Assembly: GCA_947178045.1 (NCBI GenBank)
Contig: CAMWWR010000012.1
Coordinates: 1-13,341 of the forward strand
DNA from: an uncultured Clostridia bacterium
GTDB taxonomy: Bacteria; Bacillota; Clostridia; Lachnospirales; Lachnospiraceae
Direction of reading: 5' to 3'
Length of the DNA: 13,341 nt
The notes below the pieces were generated by a model. That model did no database searches. It saw only the letters and a list, made by a program, of their open reading frames with translations, and was not told the origin of the DNA. Both the position numbers and the translations under genes were made by a program. Shown piece by piece: positions 6,207-13,341 of this stretch (position 1 is the stretch's first letter; every line of letters starts with the position of its first letter).

Positions 6207-7928
6207 TTAGTTCAGCTCATCTACCAGCTTCTTCAGCGCTGCAAGAGCCTCGTCCGGAAGCTTGTCATAGCCTTCCTTCTTCGTTGCGAAGTCCTCGACA
6301 GCCTTAACGCGGGTCTGCATCGCAGCCTTGAGCTGAGCCTTGTAGTCTGTATCGTCCAGGTTCGGCGTGAAGTTGTCGGAGGTCTTGCCGTCCCAGTTGT
6401 TCATAATCTCGATATCCTCGAACGGACCCCACTTCTCGAAGCTTGCTCTGCCCTCAACGATCGTCTCGAGGATGCCGAGCGTATCAGCCGGCTTTACCTT
6501 CTGGCCCATGAAATCGCCGGTGTTGACGATGTAGCATGCAACGTTCTTCTCCTCAACGAGCTTCTTGAACTTCTCGTAGTCGTTTACGAGCGGATAGGTG
6601 CGGAACGGGTTCGCATACGGTACGATGCGGATCGCGTTCAGGTCGGTGCCTGCGGCAACACGCTCTGCGGTCGAGGTCTTGGTAGCGAGCGTAGCGCCCA
6701 TAACGGAAGCGAGCGCGGAGCCCTTCAGCTTTACAACCGGCGGAATGGTAGGATCCTTCATGATCCAGAAAATAGCGTTTACCGGAGCGTCGATCTTGTC
6801 AACGCGGTTCGGCGACCAGAGCTTGGACTTGATTGCGCGGCCGTTGCCGTTGCGGATATCCTCGGTAACAAGCTGAATCTTGCCGTCCTCGTCCATTGTG
6901 CAGGAGCAGTTCTGTGCGGAGAGCAGATATGCATTGTCCGGGCAGCCCGTCGGATAGTCTGCGGTCTTATCGAAATAGGTCGGCTCCAGTGCGATGGATG
7001 CGCAGGTATCAGAGTTGATGATGAACGCGTCGTCATGAAGAACCTTGATGCCGCCGTCCTTGTCGTACTTGCCGTTGTGCTTTGCGTGGGTCAGCGTGGA
7101 CTTGCCGGAGCCGGAGAGGCCGTATACGGAAGCAACAAACTTCTTGCCGTCCGGAAGCGAATACTCCTTCTGGCCGCCGTGGCAGGATGCATAGCCGTTG
7201 CGGTTTGCGATTGCCCATGCCATTGTCAGCGTGCCCTTCTTGTGCTCGCCGAAATATCTCATGCCGAGGATAGCGGCGCAATTCTGGTTCGTATCGAAGT
7301 AGCAGAGCGTGAGCGGGTCACTCAGGCAGCTGTAGTCAACATCCGGGCGGTTGCCAGGAATCCACTGCGGGTCGGAGAAGATGTAGATATCCGGCTCCTT
7401 GCCGTCACCGACCGGCTTGGAAGCCTTGTACATTTTTACATATTCATCGGACATATACTGGAAGTTGATCATCCAGTTGTAGAGGAGATTCTCCTCGCCT
7501 TCCGGAATGAGAAGGTGTGCCTTTACCATGAATTCCGGATCAAGGCCTACGAAGCACTCTGCATGGTACATCGTCTTCCAGCGGGTCTCGTAAACGGCAT
7601 CCATAACCACCTTGTCAAGCTTTGCGTCGTCAACGCCCGGCTCGCCCTTGATGCGGCGCGCTGCAGCATAACGTCCGGTAACGGCTCCGTCGTTGAAAAG
7701 AAGAACCTTCGCGTCCTTCTCCAGGCCGAACTCCTCGCCGCGAAGTACCGGCATGTCCGTAACGATGGTTCCCGGGGAATTCTTTGCCAGATCATAAGCT
7801 TCCTTCAGGGTGTTTACCTTCACGACATTGTTTCCGTAGAAGGCTGCCTCGATGATGGAGCGGGTCTTGGAAAAGCCGACCTTGCCGGCACCGATCTCGC
7901 TCTGCTTGTAATAAGCCTTTGTAGACAT
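6207..7928 (-). CDS. pckA: Phosphoenolpyruvate carboxykinase (ATP)
   Basis: This enzyme interconverts oxaloacetate + ATP and PEP + CO2 + ADP in the cytoplasm. In fermentative gut bacteria it often runs towards oxaloacetate and succinate, or serves gluconeogenesis. The 573-aa product has the PEPCK P-loop GLSGSGKST (270-278), the metal/nucleotide motif VLHDDAF (296-302) and long blocks typical of the ATP-type family (TDMPVLRGEEFG near 57-68, RWKTMYHAECFVG near 116-128, PANPFRTYP-like YANPFRTYP further on). It is somewhat longer than the roughly 540 residues of the E. coli enzyme. The start was set at ATG 7928, with AGGAGG eight bases upstream; a TTG two codons earlier is less likely. The gene is monocistronic: it has its own promoter (8065-8093) and a terminator at 6118-6147. 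No defects are visible. Confidence 0.97.
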   Translation of the reverse strand: MSTKAYYKQSEIGAGKVGFSKTRSIIEAAFYGNNVVKVNTLKEAYDLAKNSPGTIVTDMPVLRGEEFGLEKDAKVLLFNDGAVTGRYAAARRIKGEPGVDDAKLDKVVMDAVYETRWKTMYHAECFVGLDPEFMVKAHLLIPEGEENLLYNWMINFQYMSDEYVKMYKASKPVGDGKEPDIYIFSDPQWIPGNRPDVDYSCLSDPLTLCYFDTNQNCAAILGMRYFGEHKKGTLTMAWAIANRNGYASCHGGQKEYSLPDGKKFVASVYGLSGSGKSTLTHAKHNGKYDKDGGIKVLHDDAFIINSDTCASIALEPTYFDKTADYPTGCPDNAYLLSAQNCSCTMDEDGKIQLVTEDIRNGNGRAIKSKLWSPNRVDKIDAPVNAIFWIMKDPTIPPVVKLKGSALASVMGATLATKTSTAERVAAGTDLNAIRIVPYANPFRTYPLVNDYEKFKKLVEEKNVACYIVNTGDFMGQKVKPADTLGILETIVEGRASFEKWGPFEDIEIMNNWDGKTSDNFTPNLDDTDYKAQLKAAMQTRVKAVEDFATKKEGYDKLPDEALAALKKLVDELN

Positions 7929-8058
7929 AGTCAAATCCTCCTGTTCTTTTTAAAAAATCATTTATTTCATATCACAGAAAGCGCGGAAAGCTTCCCGGTG
8001 ATATAAAAAGCCCTCCGGGGGATGCGCACGCAAACGGCGAAAACCCAGATTTTCTCAC
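7929..8058 (-). other. pckA 5' leader with potential secondary structure
   Basis: From the predicted transcription start (about 8058) to the start codon there are about 130 nt. They contain an inverted repeat ATATCAC/GTGATAT (7969-7975 with 7998-8004) enclosing GGAAAGCTTCC-type self-complementarity, and, upstream of that in the message, a short GC-rich CCC/GGG stem followed by five U (about 8006-8020). The leader could hold an attenuator, but the stem is only 3-4 bp and no known riboswitch is recognised. Confidence 0.3.
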
Positions 8059-8064
8059 AGCTTA

Positions 8065-8093
8065 AGTATAATATTCCCTTTTGTAAATGTCAA
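8065..8093 (-). promoter_or_regulatory. Sigma-A promoter of pckA
   Basis: On the minus strand TTGACA (8093-8088) and TATACT (8070-8065) are separated by exactly 17 bases: a perfect -35 and a 5/6 -10. It lies in the gap between the SGNH gene stop (8139) and pckA and points towards pckA, so pckA is expressed separately from the acylation operon. Confidence 0.8.
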
Positions 8094-8138
8094 TATCCGG
8101 GCGGACAAAATCAAGACAAAAAATACAGGGGGAGCCGC

Positions 8139-9725
8139 TCAGTCATCATCGCTCTTCACGGCCGTGCTCCCTTTGCTGCTGCGGGTCGCCTTCAGATGCA
8201 GACTTGTGCGGTCGATGACGAAGGAGGCGGTGTCGATAATATTGCCGTTTCGGTTGTCGATAACGATGAGCTGAATGTCGGCGGACGAGGCGTTTGCCCC
8301 GACCGGATATTCGGCGGAATTGACAAAAAGGGTATGGCTGCCCTTCTCCGTAAGCTCATAGCGGACGCCGGCAAAGGAAGTTTCAGCGGTTACGGCGGCC
8401 TCGCCGCCGACGCCCTCCCACAGCCTGCCGCTGAGGTTGTCGACGAAAAGGAAATATTCCTCCCCCGTCTCGATCGCGGCGGACAGCTCTGACGGATAAT
8501 CGTGCACGGAGACATTGTTCAGCAGCTCGATGGTGCGGAAATCCTGCAGAAGCCCGGAGCCCTTGCGGATATAGATGCAGCTGCTGGTATTTTTGTCCGA
8601 CAGCAGCATCAGATAGGCATCCAGAGTTTTCTGGAGCAGAATATATGACTGGTTATCCAATACCTGCAGTGCGTAATCGGTGTCCCAGGCGGCATAGATC
8701 TCCTCGCCCCGGTGATCCGCAAGCCCGTAATTCTCGCGCATATAGTTGCCGAGCCAGGAGGTGATCTTGTGCGCGCCCGACAGATTCAGGTGGGACGCCG
8801 CGTCATTGCAGTCCGTATTATAGTTGACAATGCCGTCCATTTTCAGAAAATTGATATATTCGACTCCGTACTCGGCCGCGATATCCGCGGCGAGATTGGC
8901 CTCCTTCTGCCGGTAGGCCGGAGCCGGAAACGGCAGATAGGTGAGCACGACCTCGATGCCGCGGCTCTGACAGAGCTCGATTGCCCTGCGCAGGTAGCGC
9001 GCTCCGGCAGTGCCGTCATCCGATTTTCGCGAGTCGGCGATCGGGATGAAGGGGTCCGGTACGGCGACCTCGCGCTGCGGCACGGCGCCGCGCCCAATGG
9101 AGTACACCGGCTCGAAATCCTCCCAGGTCAGCTCCTCCCAGCGGTCGTGATAGATGCTGAATTTCCATGTAAATTCCAGAATATCCTCTGGGGCGAGCAG
9201 ATCCTGAAAGGCGCGCAGCTTGTTCCGCGTCAGCGGGAAGGCGTCCCAGGTATTGTGCGCCTGGCGGACGGTCGTGTTGGACATAACCTCGCTTGAGACG
9301 TTGGAGCAGTCGATCAGAATCAGCTTCGGCGATGCGTAATCCAGCACGTTTTCGATCAGCCAGAAGGTGGTTGGGAGGTGCATGCCGTAGCCGCCGAAAT
9401 TGTAGGACACAATACCGTATTCGTCCCACAGCTCGAGGGGCAGCACCGCGTCGATCACATGGCTCGTGCCGAAAAAGAGCACATCGTAGTCCCCACCCTG
9501 CTCAAAGAACGGTATAAAGCGCTTGTCCGAATTTTTGTAGCGGAATACGGCGCTGAGCCAGACAAGCATCACGGCGAGGCCCGCGACGAAAATGACGGCC
9601 CGCAGAAGCTTTTTCAGGGAAGCGCTTTTCGATACAGCGGCGTTTCCGGACGCGGCGGTGTTTTGCGGCCCGGCTGTATCCCCCGCCGCGGCGGAAGATT
9701 TTTTGTTTGATTCCTCAGTCAACAT
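8139..9725 (-). CDS. Membrane-anchored SGNH/DltD-AlgX-like protein, last gene of the acylation operon (528 aa)
   Basis: Residues 1-37 are Ala/Ser-rich and cytoplasmic, 38-61 form one membrane helix (LLRAVIFVAGLAVMLVWLSAV), and the rest should lie outside the cell. The SGNH-like domain has GTSH (86-89, Ser88), YNFGGYGMHLP (108-118) and a C-terminal DAASHLN (308-314) that supplies the Asp/His pair, as in DltD and AlgX/AlgJ proteins. These partner MBOAT acyltransferases and are thought to complete acyl transfer to the polymer. About 190 further residues (340-528) form a beta-rich domain ending in IQLIVIDNRNGNIIDTASFV, reminiscent of ILEI-like sandwich domains; DltD lacks this. The ATG overlaps the end of the ligase gene by 11 bases, indicating translational coupling. 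Two other roles are possible: an acetylesterase-like trimming enzyme or a non-catalytic partner. Confidence 0.8.
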   Translation of the reverse strand: MLTEESNKKSSAAAGDTAGPQNTAASGNAAVSKSASLKKLLRAVIFVAGLAVMLVWLSAVFRYKNSDKRFIPFFEQGGDYDVLFFGTSHVIDAVLPLELWDEYGIVSYNFGGYGMHLPTTFWLIENVLDYASPKLILIDCSNVSSEVMSNTTVRQAHNTWDAFPLTRNKLRAFQDLLAPEDILEFTWKFSIYHDRWEELTWEDFEPVYSIGRGAVPQREVAVPDPFIPIADSRKSDDGTAGARYLRRAIELCQSRGIEVVLTYLPFPAPAYRQKEANLAADIAAEYGVEYINFLKMDGIVNYNTDCNDAASHLNLSGAHKITSWLGNYMRENYGLADHRGEEIYAAWDTDYALQVLDNQSYILLQKTLDAYLMLLSDKNTSSCIYIRKGSGLLQDFRTIELLNNVSVHDYPSELSAAIETGEEYFLFVDNLSGRLWEGVGGEAAVTAETSFAGVRYELTEKGSHTLFVNSAEYPVGANASSADIQLIVIDNRNGNIIDTASFVIDRTSLHLKATRSSKGSTAVKSDDD

Positions 9726-11781
9726 AGTTTACCACGTCCTTTTTTCTTGCCGGCCCGACGGCCTCCGCAGCCGGATAGCCCAGAAGGGCCATGCACCATA
9801 CGCGGTGCTCCGCGGGAATGCCGTAATCGGTGAGCAGCGCGCGCACCGGCCCGTTGTCGCAGAGCGTCATCAGCGCGTTGTTCCAGGTGGAGGCAATGCC
9901 GTAGGAATGCGCCGCAAGGAAAATATTCTCCGCCGCGCAGGAGGCGTCCTGACAGCCGTCGGCATTGCGTGTGTCGTTGGAGATAAGCACCACGCACGGC
10001 GGGGCCTCAAAGCCGTAAAACCTCACTTTGCTTTCCGCGGCGGCCGCCGCGACGGTCTCCTTCAGGACGGCGATTTTTTCCGGGCTGCGGAGCACGGTAA
10101 AGCGCCAGGTCTGCATATTGTGGCCGGTCGGCGCGTGATACCCCGCCATCAGGATCATGTCAAGAAGCTCCTGCGGGATCGGCTCCGGCTGGAATTTCCG
10201 GATGCTGCGGCGCGTCAGAATGGCCTGCATGACCGGGTTCATCCGGTCGTCCTCGCCCTGCTTTTCCCACAGAGCCCGCAGCTGTCTGCGGTCAATTTTG
10301 CCCATGCGGTTGCGCGGCAGCTCCTGCAGCAGGACATAGTGCTGCGGCAGCTTGTAGCGCTCCATGCGCGGCGCGAGGAAGGTCTGCAGCCCGGCCTCCG
10401 TAAAGCCCGCGTCCCTCGCGGCGACAAAGAGCACCGGCACCTGGCCGAGCACGCCGTTCGGGTCAGGGACGCCGATGCAGGCGCATTCACGCACCGGCTC
10501 GTACTCGCCCGCGATATTTTCCAGTTCGACCGGGGAAACCTTTTCGCCGCCGACGTTGATGATATCGTCCGCCCGGCCGAGCATATAGACATAGCCGTCC
10601 TCGTCGGTGTAGACCATGTCGCTCGTGAGCAGCCAGCCGCCGGCGAGGGTGGCCGCAGTCAGCTCGTCGCGGTGCCAGTAGCCGGCCATCTGCATGTCGC
10701 CCTTCAACGCCATGCGCCCCGGATGCTCCGCATCGCTTTTGATCTCCTGTCCGTTTTCGTCGAGCACCTTAAGCTGCACATGGGGCAGCGGTTTTCCGAC
10801 CGCGCCGACCCGCTTCGGGTGGGAGGCGACTTCGCTCACATTGGTGAAGAGCGCGCCGCCGGTCTCGGACGAGCCCCAGGTGTTGTAGATCGTTGTGCCG
10901 GGAAGCTGCTTTGTCAGGCGCTTGCGCTGCTCGACGGTCAGGCTGCCCGCGCCGATCTCAATATAGCGGAACCGGCTCATCACGGGGATGAACTGCTCCT
11001 GCATCTGCCCGCGCAGGATCTCCATTGAGGCAGGCACCGCCGCGAGAGCGGTACAGTCGAATTCCGCCTGGTTGTTTTCGATTTCCTTCGCGAAGGCGAA
11101 GCCGTTCTGCAGAATGACGGACGCGCCGGCGTACAGCGTGGCGCGCAGCACCCGTAGCGCGAACGAGTGATTGAGTGGCAGCGGCAGCAGAAGCCGCTCG
11201 TCCGGCGTTATGCCGATGCCCTCAATGGTATTGGAGAGGATGGCATAGACTGCCCGGTAGGTCAGGATCACACCCTTCGGCCGCCCGGTCGTGCCGGTCG
11301 TGAACAGAAGCTCCGCCATGTCGTCTTCCTGCGGCATGAGGTATTCCGTGAGGGAAGACGAACCTGCCGTACAGGACTGCTCCGGGTTTGAAACAGAGGC
11401 TGCATACAGCTGCTTCAGCGAGGCGAGGCGCAGCCGATCCTCATAGCCCTTCATCGGCTTGTCCGTCAGAAACAGCACGGCTTCGGCGTCCTCGTACACC
11501 AGGGCAGAGTTCTCCGGTGTGCTGTTCTTGTCGATAAAGACGGCGACTGCCCCGGCGTATTGGATGCCGAGATAAGCGGCAACCATCTCCGGTTTGGAGA
11601 GCGCCGTGAACAGGACGCGCTCGCCGCGGCAAACGCCCATGGCCGCGAGCTGCGCTCCGACGGAGCGGATCTTTCCGGCCAGTTCCCGGTAGCTTAAGCG
11701 CTCCTTTTTGAACGCGACAGCCAGCTTGTCCGGCTGGGCCGCGGCAAGCTCAAAAATGCGATTGACCAGTGTATCAAACAT
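9715..11781 (-). CDS. Adenylate-forming acyl/aminoacyl ligase fused to a C-terminal nitroreductase domain (688 aa)
   Basis: Residues 1-505 are a complete ANL ligase: TTGTTGRPKG (161-170, ATP loop), YNTWGSSETGG (299-309), TSDMVYTDEDGY (386-397), GRADDIINVGGEKVSP (402-417) and catalytic Lys495 in NRMGKIDRRQL. The GRADD-INVGGEKVSP hinge resembles acyl-CoA synthetases and 4-coumarate ligases rather than DltA. Residues 515-688 are a nitroreductase domain: RRSIRKF (524-530, flavin phosphate contact), APTGHNMQTWRF (550-561), DASCAAENIFLAAHSYGIAS (612-631) and ALLGYP (665-670). It looks intact. The ligase should activate an acid and load the carrier protein encoded 42 bp upstream; the flavin domain may oxidise or reduce the tethered group (inference). 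Start chosen: ATG 11781, which has GGAGG 11 bases upstream; GTG 11799 has no SD. The stop overlaps the next gene. An assembly artefact joining two genes is unlikely, as the linker reads through cleanly. Confidence 0.88.
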   Translation of the reverse strand: MFDTLVNRIFELAAAQPDKLAVAFKKERLSYRELAGKIRSVGAQLAAMGVCRGERVLFTALSKPEMVAAYLGIQYAGAVAVFIDKNSTPENSALVYEDAEAVLFLTDKPMKGYEDRLRLASLKQLYAASVSNPEQSCTAGSSSLTEYLMPQEDDMAELLFTTGTTGRPKGVILTYRAVYAILSNTIEGIGITPDERLLLPLPLNHSFALRVLRATLYAGASVILQNGFAFAKEIENNQAEFDCTALAAVPASMEILRGQMQEQFIPVMSRFRYIEIGAGSLTVEQRKRLTKQLPGTTIYNTWGSSETGGALFTNVSEVASHPKRVGAVGKPLPHVQLKVLDENGQEIKSDAEHPGRMALKGDMQMAGYWHRDELTAATLAGGWLLTSDMVYTDEDGYVYMLGRADDIINVGGEKVSPVELENIAGEYEPVRECACIGVPDPNGVLGQVPVLFVAARDAGFTEAGLQTFLAPRMERYKLPQHYVLLQELPRNRMGKIDRRQLRALWEKQGEDDRMNPVMQAILTRRSIRKFQPEPIPQELLDMILMAGYHAPTGHNMQTWRFTVLRSPEKIAVLKETVAAAAAESKVRFYGFEAPPCVVLISNDTRNADGCQDASCAAENIFLAAHSYGIASTWNNALMTLCDNGPVRALLTDYGIPAEHRVWCMALLGYPAAEAVGPARKKDVVNYVD

Positions 11782-11823
11782 GATGAATTCAGCCTCCACG
11801 CTGTGAATGCCCGGATCGGGCGA

Positions 11824-12048
11824 CTACATGAACCTTTCCAGAAGCTCCACCATGGCGTCGATGGAATTGAAGTTTTCCGGCACGATATCCTCGTAAGGAA
11901 GCACGACGCCGAACTCCATGGACAGAGCCGAGATGATCCCGACCATCGTCAGGGAGTCGAGGATTCCGTCGTCCACAAGCTCCGTGGAGCTCTCGAAATC
12001 GATTTCCGGGTAATTTTCCGTTAATACCTGCTTTACTTTTTCTCTCAT
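11824..12048 (-). CDS. Acyl/peptidyl carrier protein (DltC-like), 74 aa
   Basis: This small acidic helical protein has the phosphopantetheine attachment motif DDGILDSLTMVGII, with Ser32 as the modified residue, and the usual carrier length. ATG 12048 was chosen because GAGGA lies at good spacing; an ATG at 12060 is in frame but would bring no better SD. Its message lies between the MBOAT and the ligase. It should receive the activated acid from the ligase and deliver it to the MBOAT at the membrane, as DltC does for D-alanine. The residues around the Ser (ILDSLTMV) are compatible with both DltC and other stand-alone carriers, so the substrate cannot be read from it. Confidence 0.9.
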   Translation of the reverse strand: MREKVKQVLTENYPEIDFESSTELVDDGILDSLTMVGIISALSMEFGVVLPYEDIVPENFNSIDAMVELLERFM

Positions 12049-12084
12049 GATTTTCCTCATTTCTGCGCTGCTTTTTGTGTATCT

Positions 12085-12143
12085 CAAGTTTGCGGATGCA
12101 GCGCAGACACAAACTTGCCCGGTGAAAGATTTTTTAATCCTTC
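12085..12143 (-). other. Paired hairpins between the MBOAT and carrier protein genes
   Basis: The 127-nt gap between the MBOAT stop and the carrier start contains two inverted repeats. One is perfect, CAAGTTTG/CAAACTTG (12085-12092 with 12110-12117). The other is an 8-bp stem with one G-U pair and a 4-base loop (12124-12131 with 12136-12143). Neither is followed by a T run on the minus strand, so RNA processing or stabilisation is more likely than termination. Function is inference. Confidence 0.35.
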
Positions 12144-12175
12144 ACTCCTGCCTCTTTTCTTTCCTTTGCATTTCC

Positions 12176-13341
12176 TTAAAATCCGCCGTAGATAAAGTCG
12201 CTCGCGTTGAACACGGAACCGTATTTGCCGAAAATAAGCACAAGCAGAACCGCGGCATAATATACGAGCCAGCGCAGCACGATCGGCTGCTTCGCCAGAT
12301 TTTCCCGGATCCTCATGCGCGCCTGGAGCATGTCCGCGGCCCAGATCAGCAGAATGCCGAACAGAACAACGTAAAAATTTTTCTGATTCAGGCCGTGCTT
12401 GTACAGGCTGCCGTTAAAGAGTACCCAGAGCTTCGGATTCACAAACAGCTTGCGCACGAGGGCGGCGAAACCGGACAGCGATCCGGTCACGGTCAGCATG
12501 CGGCCGATGCCAAACAGGGCGAACGTGCGGACCATCTGAAACAGTTTCCAGCCGAAGCTCTCCGTGTCGATACGAAACCGCTGCGTGAGCTTTTTGAATT
12601 CCGGCGCGAGAACGGTGCCGAGGATGATGAGCACTCCCCAGTAGCAGCCCCAGATGACATAGTCGGGGCCGGTGCCGTGCCACAGTCCGGTCAGCAGCCA
12701 GACGACGGCGAGCGGAACGGCGGCGGAGAAGATCTGTCCGGCGCGGTTGCCGTGCTTTTTGCGGATATTGACCGACGTCTTCATAAAGCGCGGGCTCATG
12801 GCGATCGGCATATAGATGTAATCCTTGAACCATGTGCCGAGCGTAATATGCCAGCGCCGCCAGAATTCCGCCGCGCTCCGGGAGAAGAACGGCTGTTTGA
12901 AGTTCTCCTCCAGCGTGATGCCCATGAGCTGAGCTGCGCCCAGAACAATATCCATGCAGCCGGAGAAATCCGCATACAGCTCGACGGCGCAGAGAGTGAC
13001 GGCAATCACAATTTCTACGCCCGCAAAGCTCTCAATATCGGTAAAGACCGCGGAGGTAAACAGAGTAATGCGGTCGGCAACCACGATTTTTTTGAAATAG
13101 CCCCACACCATGCGCTGAAGGCCGAAGCAGACGCGCTCGTAAGAGAAGCCGGGAAGGCTGTCAAGCTGTTTTTGCAGCCGGTCGTAACGGCTGATCGGGC
13201 CCTGCACGATGTGAGGGAAGTAGGTCATGCACAAAAGCAGCCGGAGCCAGTTACGCTCGCATTTCGCCTTTTTCCAGTAGATGTCGAGAAGATATCCGAC
13301 GGAGGAAAAGGTGTAGTACGAGATGCCGAGCGGTACGAGAT
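12176..13341 (-). CDS. MBOAT-family O-acyltransferase (AlgI/DltB-like), 5' end beyond window
   Basis: The frame stays open to the right edge (first whole codon at 13339), so 387 C-terminal residues are seen and the start is missing; ATG 13228 is internal. Visible motifs, numbered from the first visible residue: PLGISYYTFSSVGYLLDIYW (3-22) and YFPHIVQGPISRY (40-52), the usual AlgI/DltB block; then YADFSGCMDIVLGAAQLMGI (122-141), FWRRWHITLGTWFKDYIYMP (159-178) and LTGLWHG, with catalytic His221. Many helices follow. Family knowledge: MBOATs move an acyl group from a carrier or CoA across the membrane to a surface polymer. With the carrier, ligase and SGNH genes downstream on the same strand it forms a dlt-like pathway. 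The last helix region ends just before the stop at 12176. Confidence 0.92.
   Translation of the reverse strand, partial: LVPLGISYYTFSSVGYLLDIYWKKAKCERNWLRLLLCMTYFPHIVQGPISRYDRLQKQLDSLPGFSYERVCFGLQRMVWGYFKKIVVADRITLFTSAVFTDIESFAGVEIVIAVTLCAVELYADFSGCMDIVLGAAQLMGITLEENFKQPFFSRSAAEFWRRWHITLGTWFKDYIYMPIAMSPRFMKTSVNIRKKHGNRAGQIFSAAVPLAVVWLLTGLWHGTGPDYVIWGCYWGVLIILGTVLAPEFKKLTQRFRIDTESFGWKLFQMVRTFALFGIGRMLTVTGSLSGFAALVRKLFVNPKLWVLFNGSLYKHGLNQKNFYVVLFGILLIWAADMLQARMRIRENLAKQPIVLRWLVYYAAVLLVLIFGKYGSVFNASDFIYGGF

Noticed and set aside
6126..8006. 626-codon open frame on the plus strand
   Set aside because: It lies antisense to pckA, whose identity is certain. The long frame results from the codon bias of pckA; its product is low-complexity Val/Arg/Ala sequence with no recognisable domain.
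9592..11028. 478-codon open frame on the plus strand
   Set aside because: Antisense to the ligase-nitroreductase and SGNH genes, with an Arg/His/Ala-rich product typical of a GC-rich shadow frame.
12116..12175. Possible terminator after the MBOAT gene
   Set aside because: The 12124-12143 stem has no following T run on the minus strand, and the downstream carrier gene clearly belongs to the same pathway.
1..13341. CRISPR arrays, tRNA or rRNA genes
   Set aside because: No regularly spaced direct repeats and no tRNA- or rRNA-like segments were seen on either strand.

Overview
The window looks like a chromosomal segment of a fairly GC-rich Firmicute, most likely a gut Lachnospiraceae/Clostridia member. 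The reasons are strong Shine-Dalgarno sequences (AGGAGG type), an ATP-type PEP carboxykinase, a CE2-type acetyl esterase, lipoprotein beta-propellers, IS1380/IS66-like remnants and a dlt-like surface acylation operon. The genus is inference only.

Layout. (1) 1-960, + strand: the 3' part of a CE2/SGNH carbohydrate esterase that enters from the left edge. (2) 961-6156: a visibly AT-richer accessory island. It holds a frameshifted ankyrin gene remnant (-), a probable lipoprotein with a small upstream membrane protein (-), decayed transposase fragments (+), an acidic leucine-rich protein (+), an intrinsic terminator, a complete cation:proton antiporter (+), and a 126-bp MITE-like element whose left end supplies the antiporter stop codon. 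A short palindrome related to the MITE ends lies at the other island edge (963-989). A coding-like remnant follows the MITE. (3) 6207-7928, - strand: pckA, with a near-consensus promoter at 8065-8093, a leader of about 130 nt and a terminator at 6118-6147. (4) 8139-13341, - strand: an operon transcribed from the right edge: MBOAT O-acyltransferase (partial), acyl/peptidyl carrier protein, adenylate-forming ligase fused to a nitroreductase domain, and a membrane-anchored SGNH (DltD/AlgX-like) protein.

How the genes fit together. The right-hand operon has the four-part logic of DltABCD: activate an acid with ATP, load it on a phosphopantetheine carrier, move it across the membrane with an MBOAT, and finish on an extracytoplasmic polymer with an SGNH protein. 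The ligase motifs look like acyl-CoA-synthetase types rather than DltA, and an apparently intact flavin nitroreductase domain is fused to its C-terminus. This suggests that the surface group is not D-alanine and may be redox-modified. It is the strongest candidate here for an undescribed system. The central island is a patchwork of decayed mobile DNA and small accessory genes, some of which resemble immunity-type proteins.
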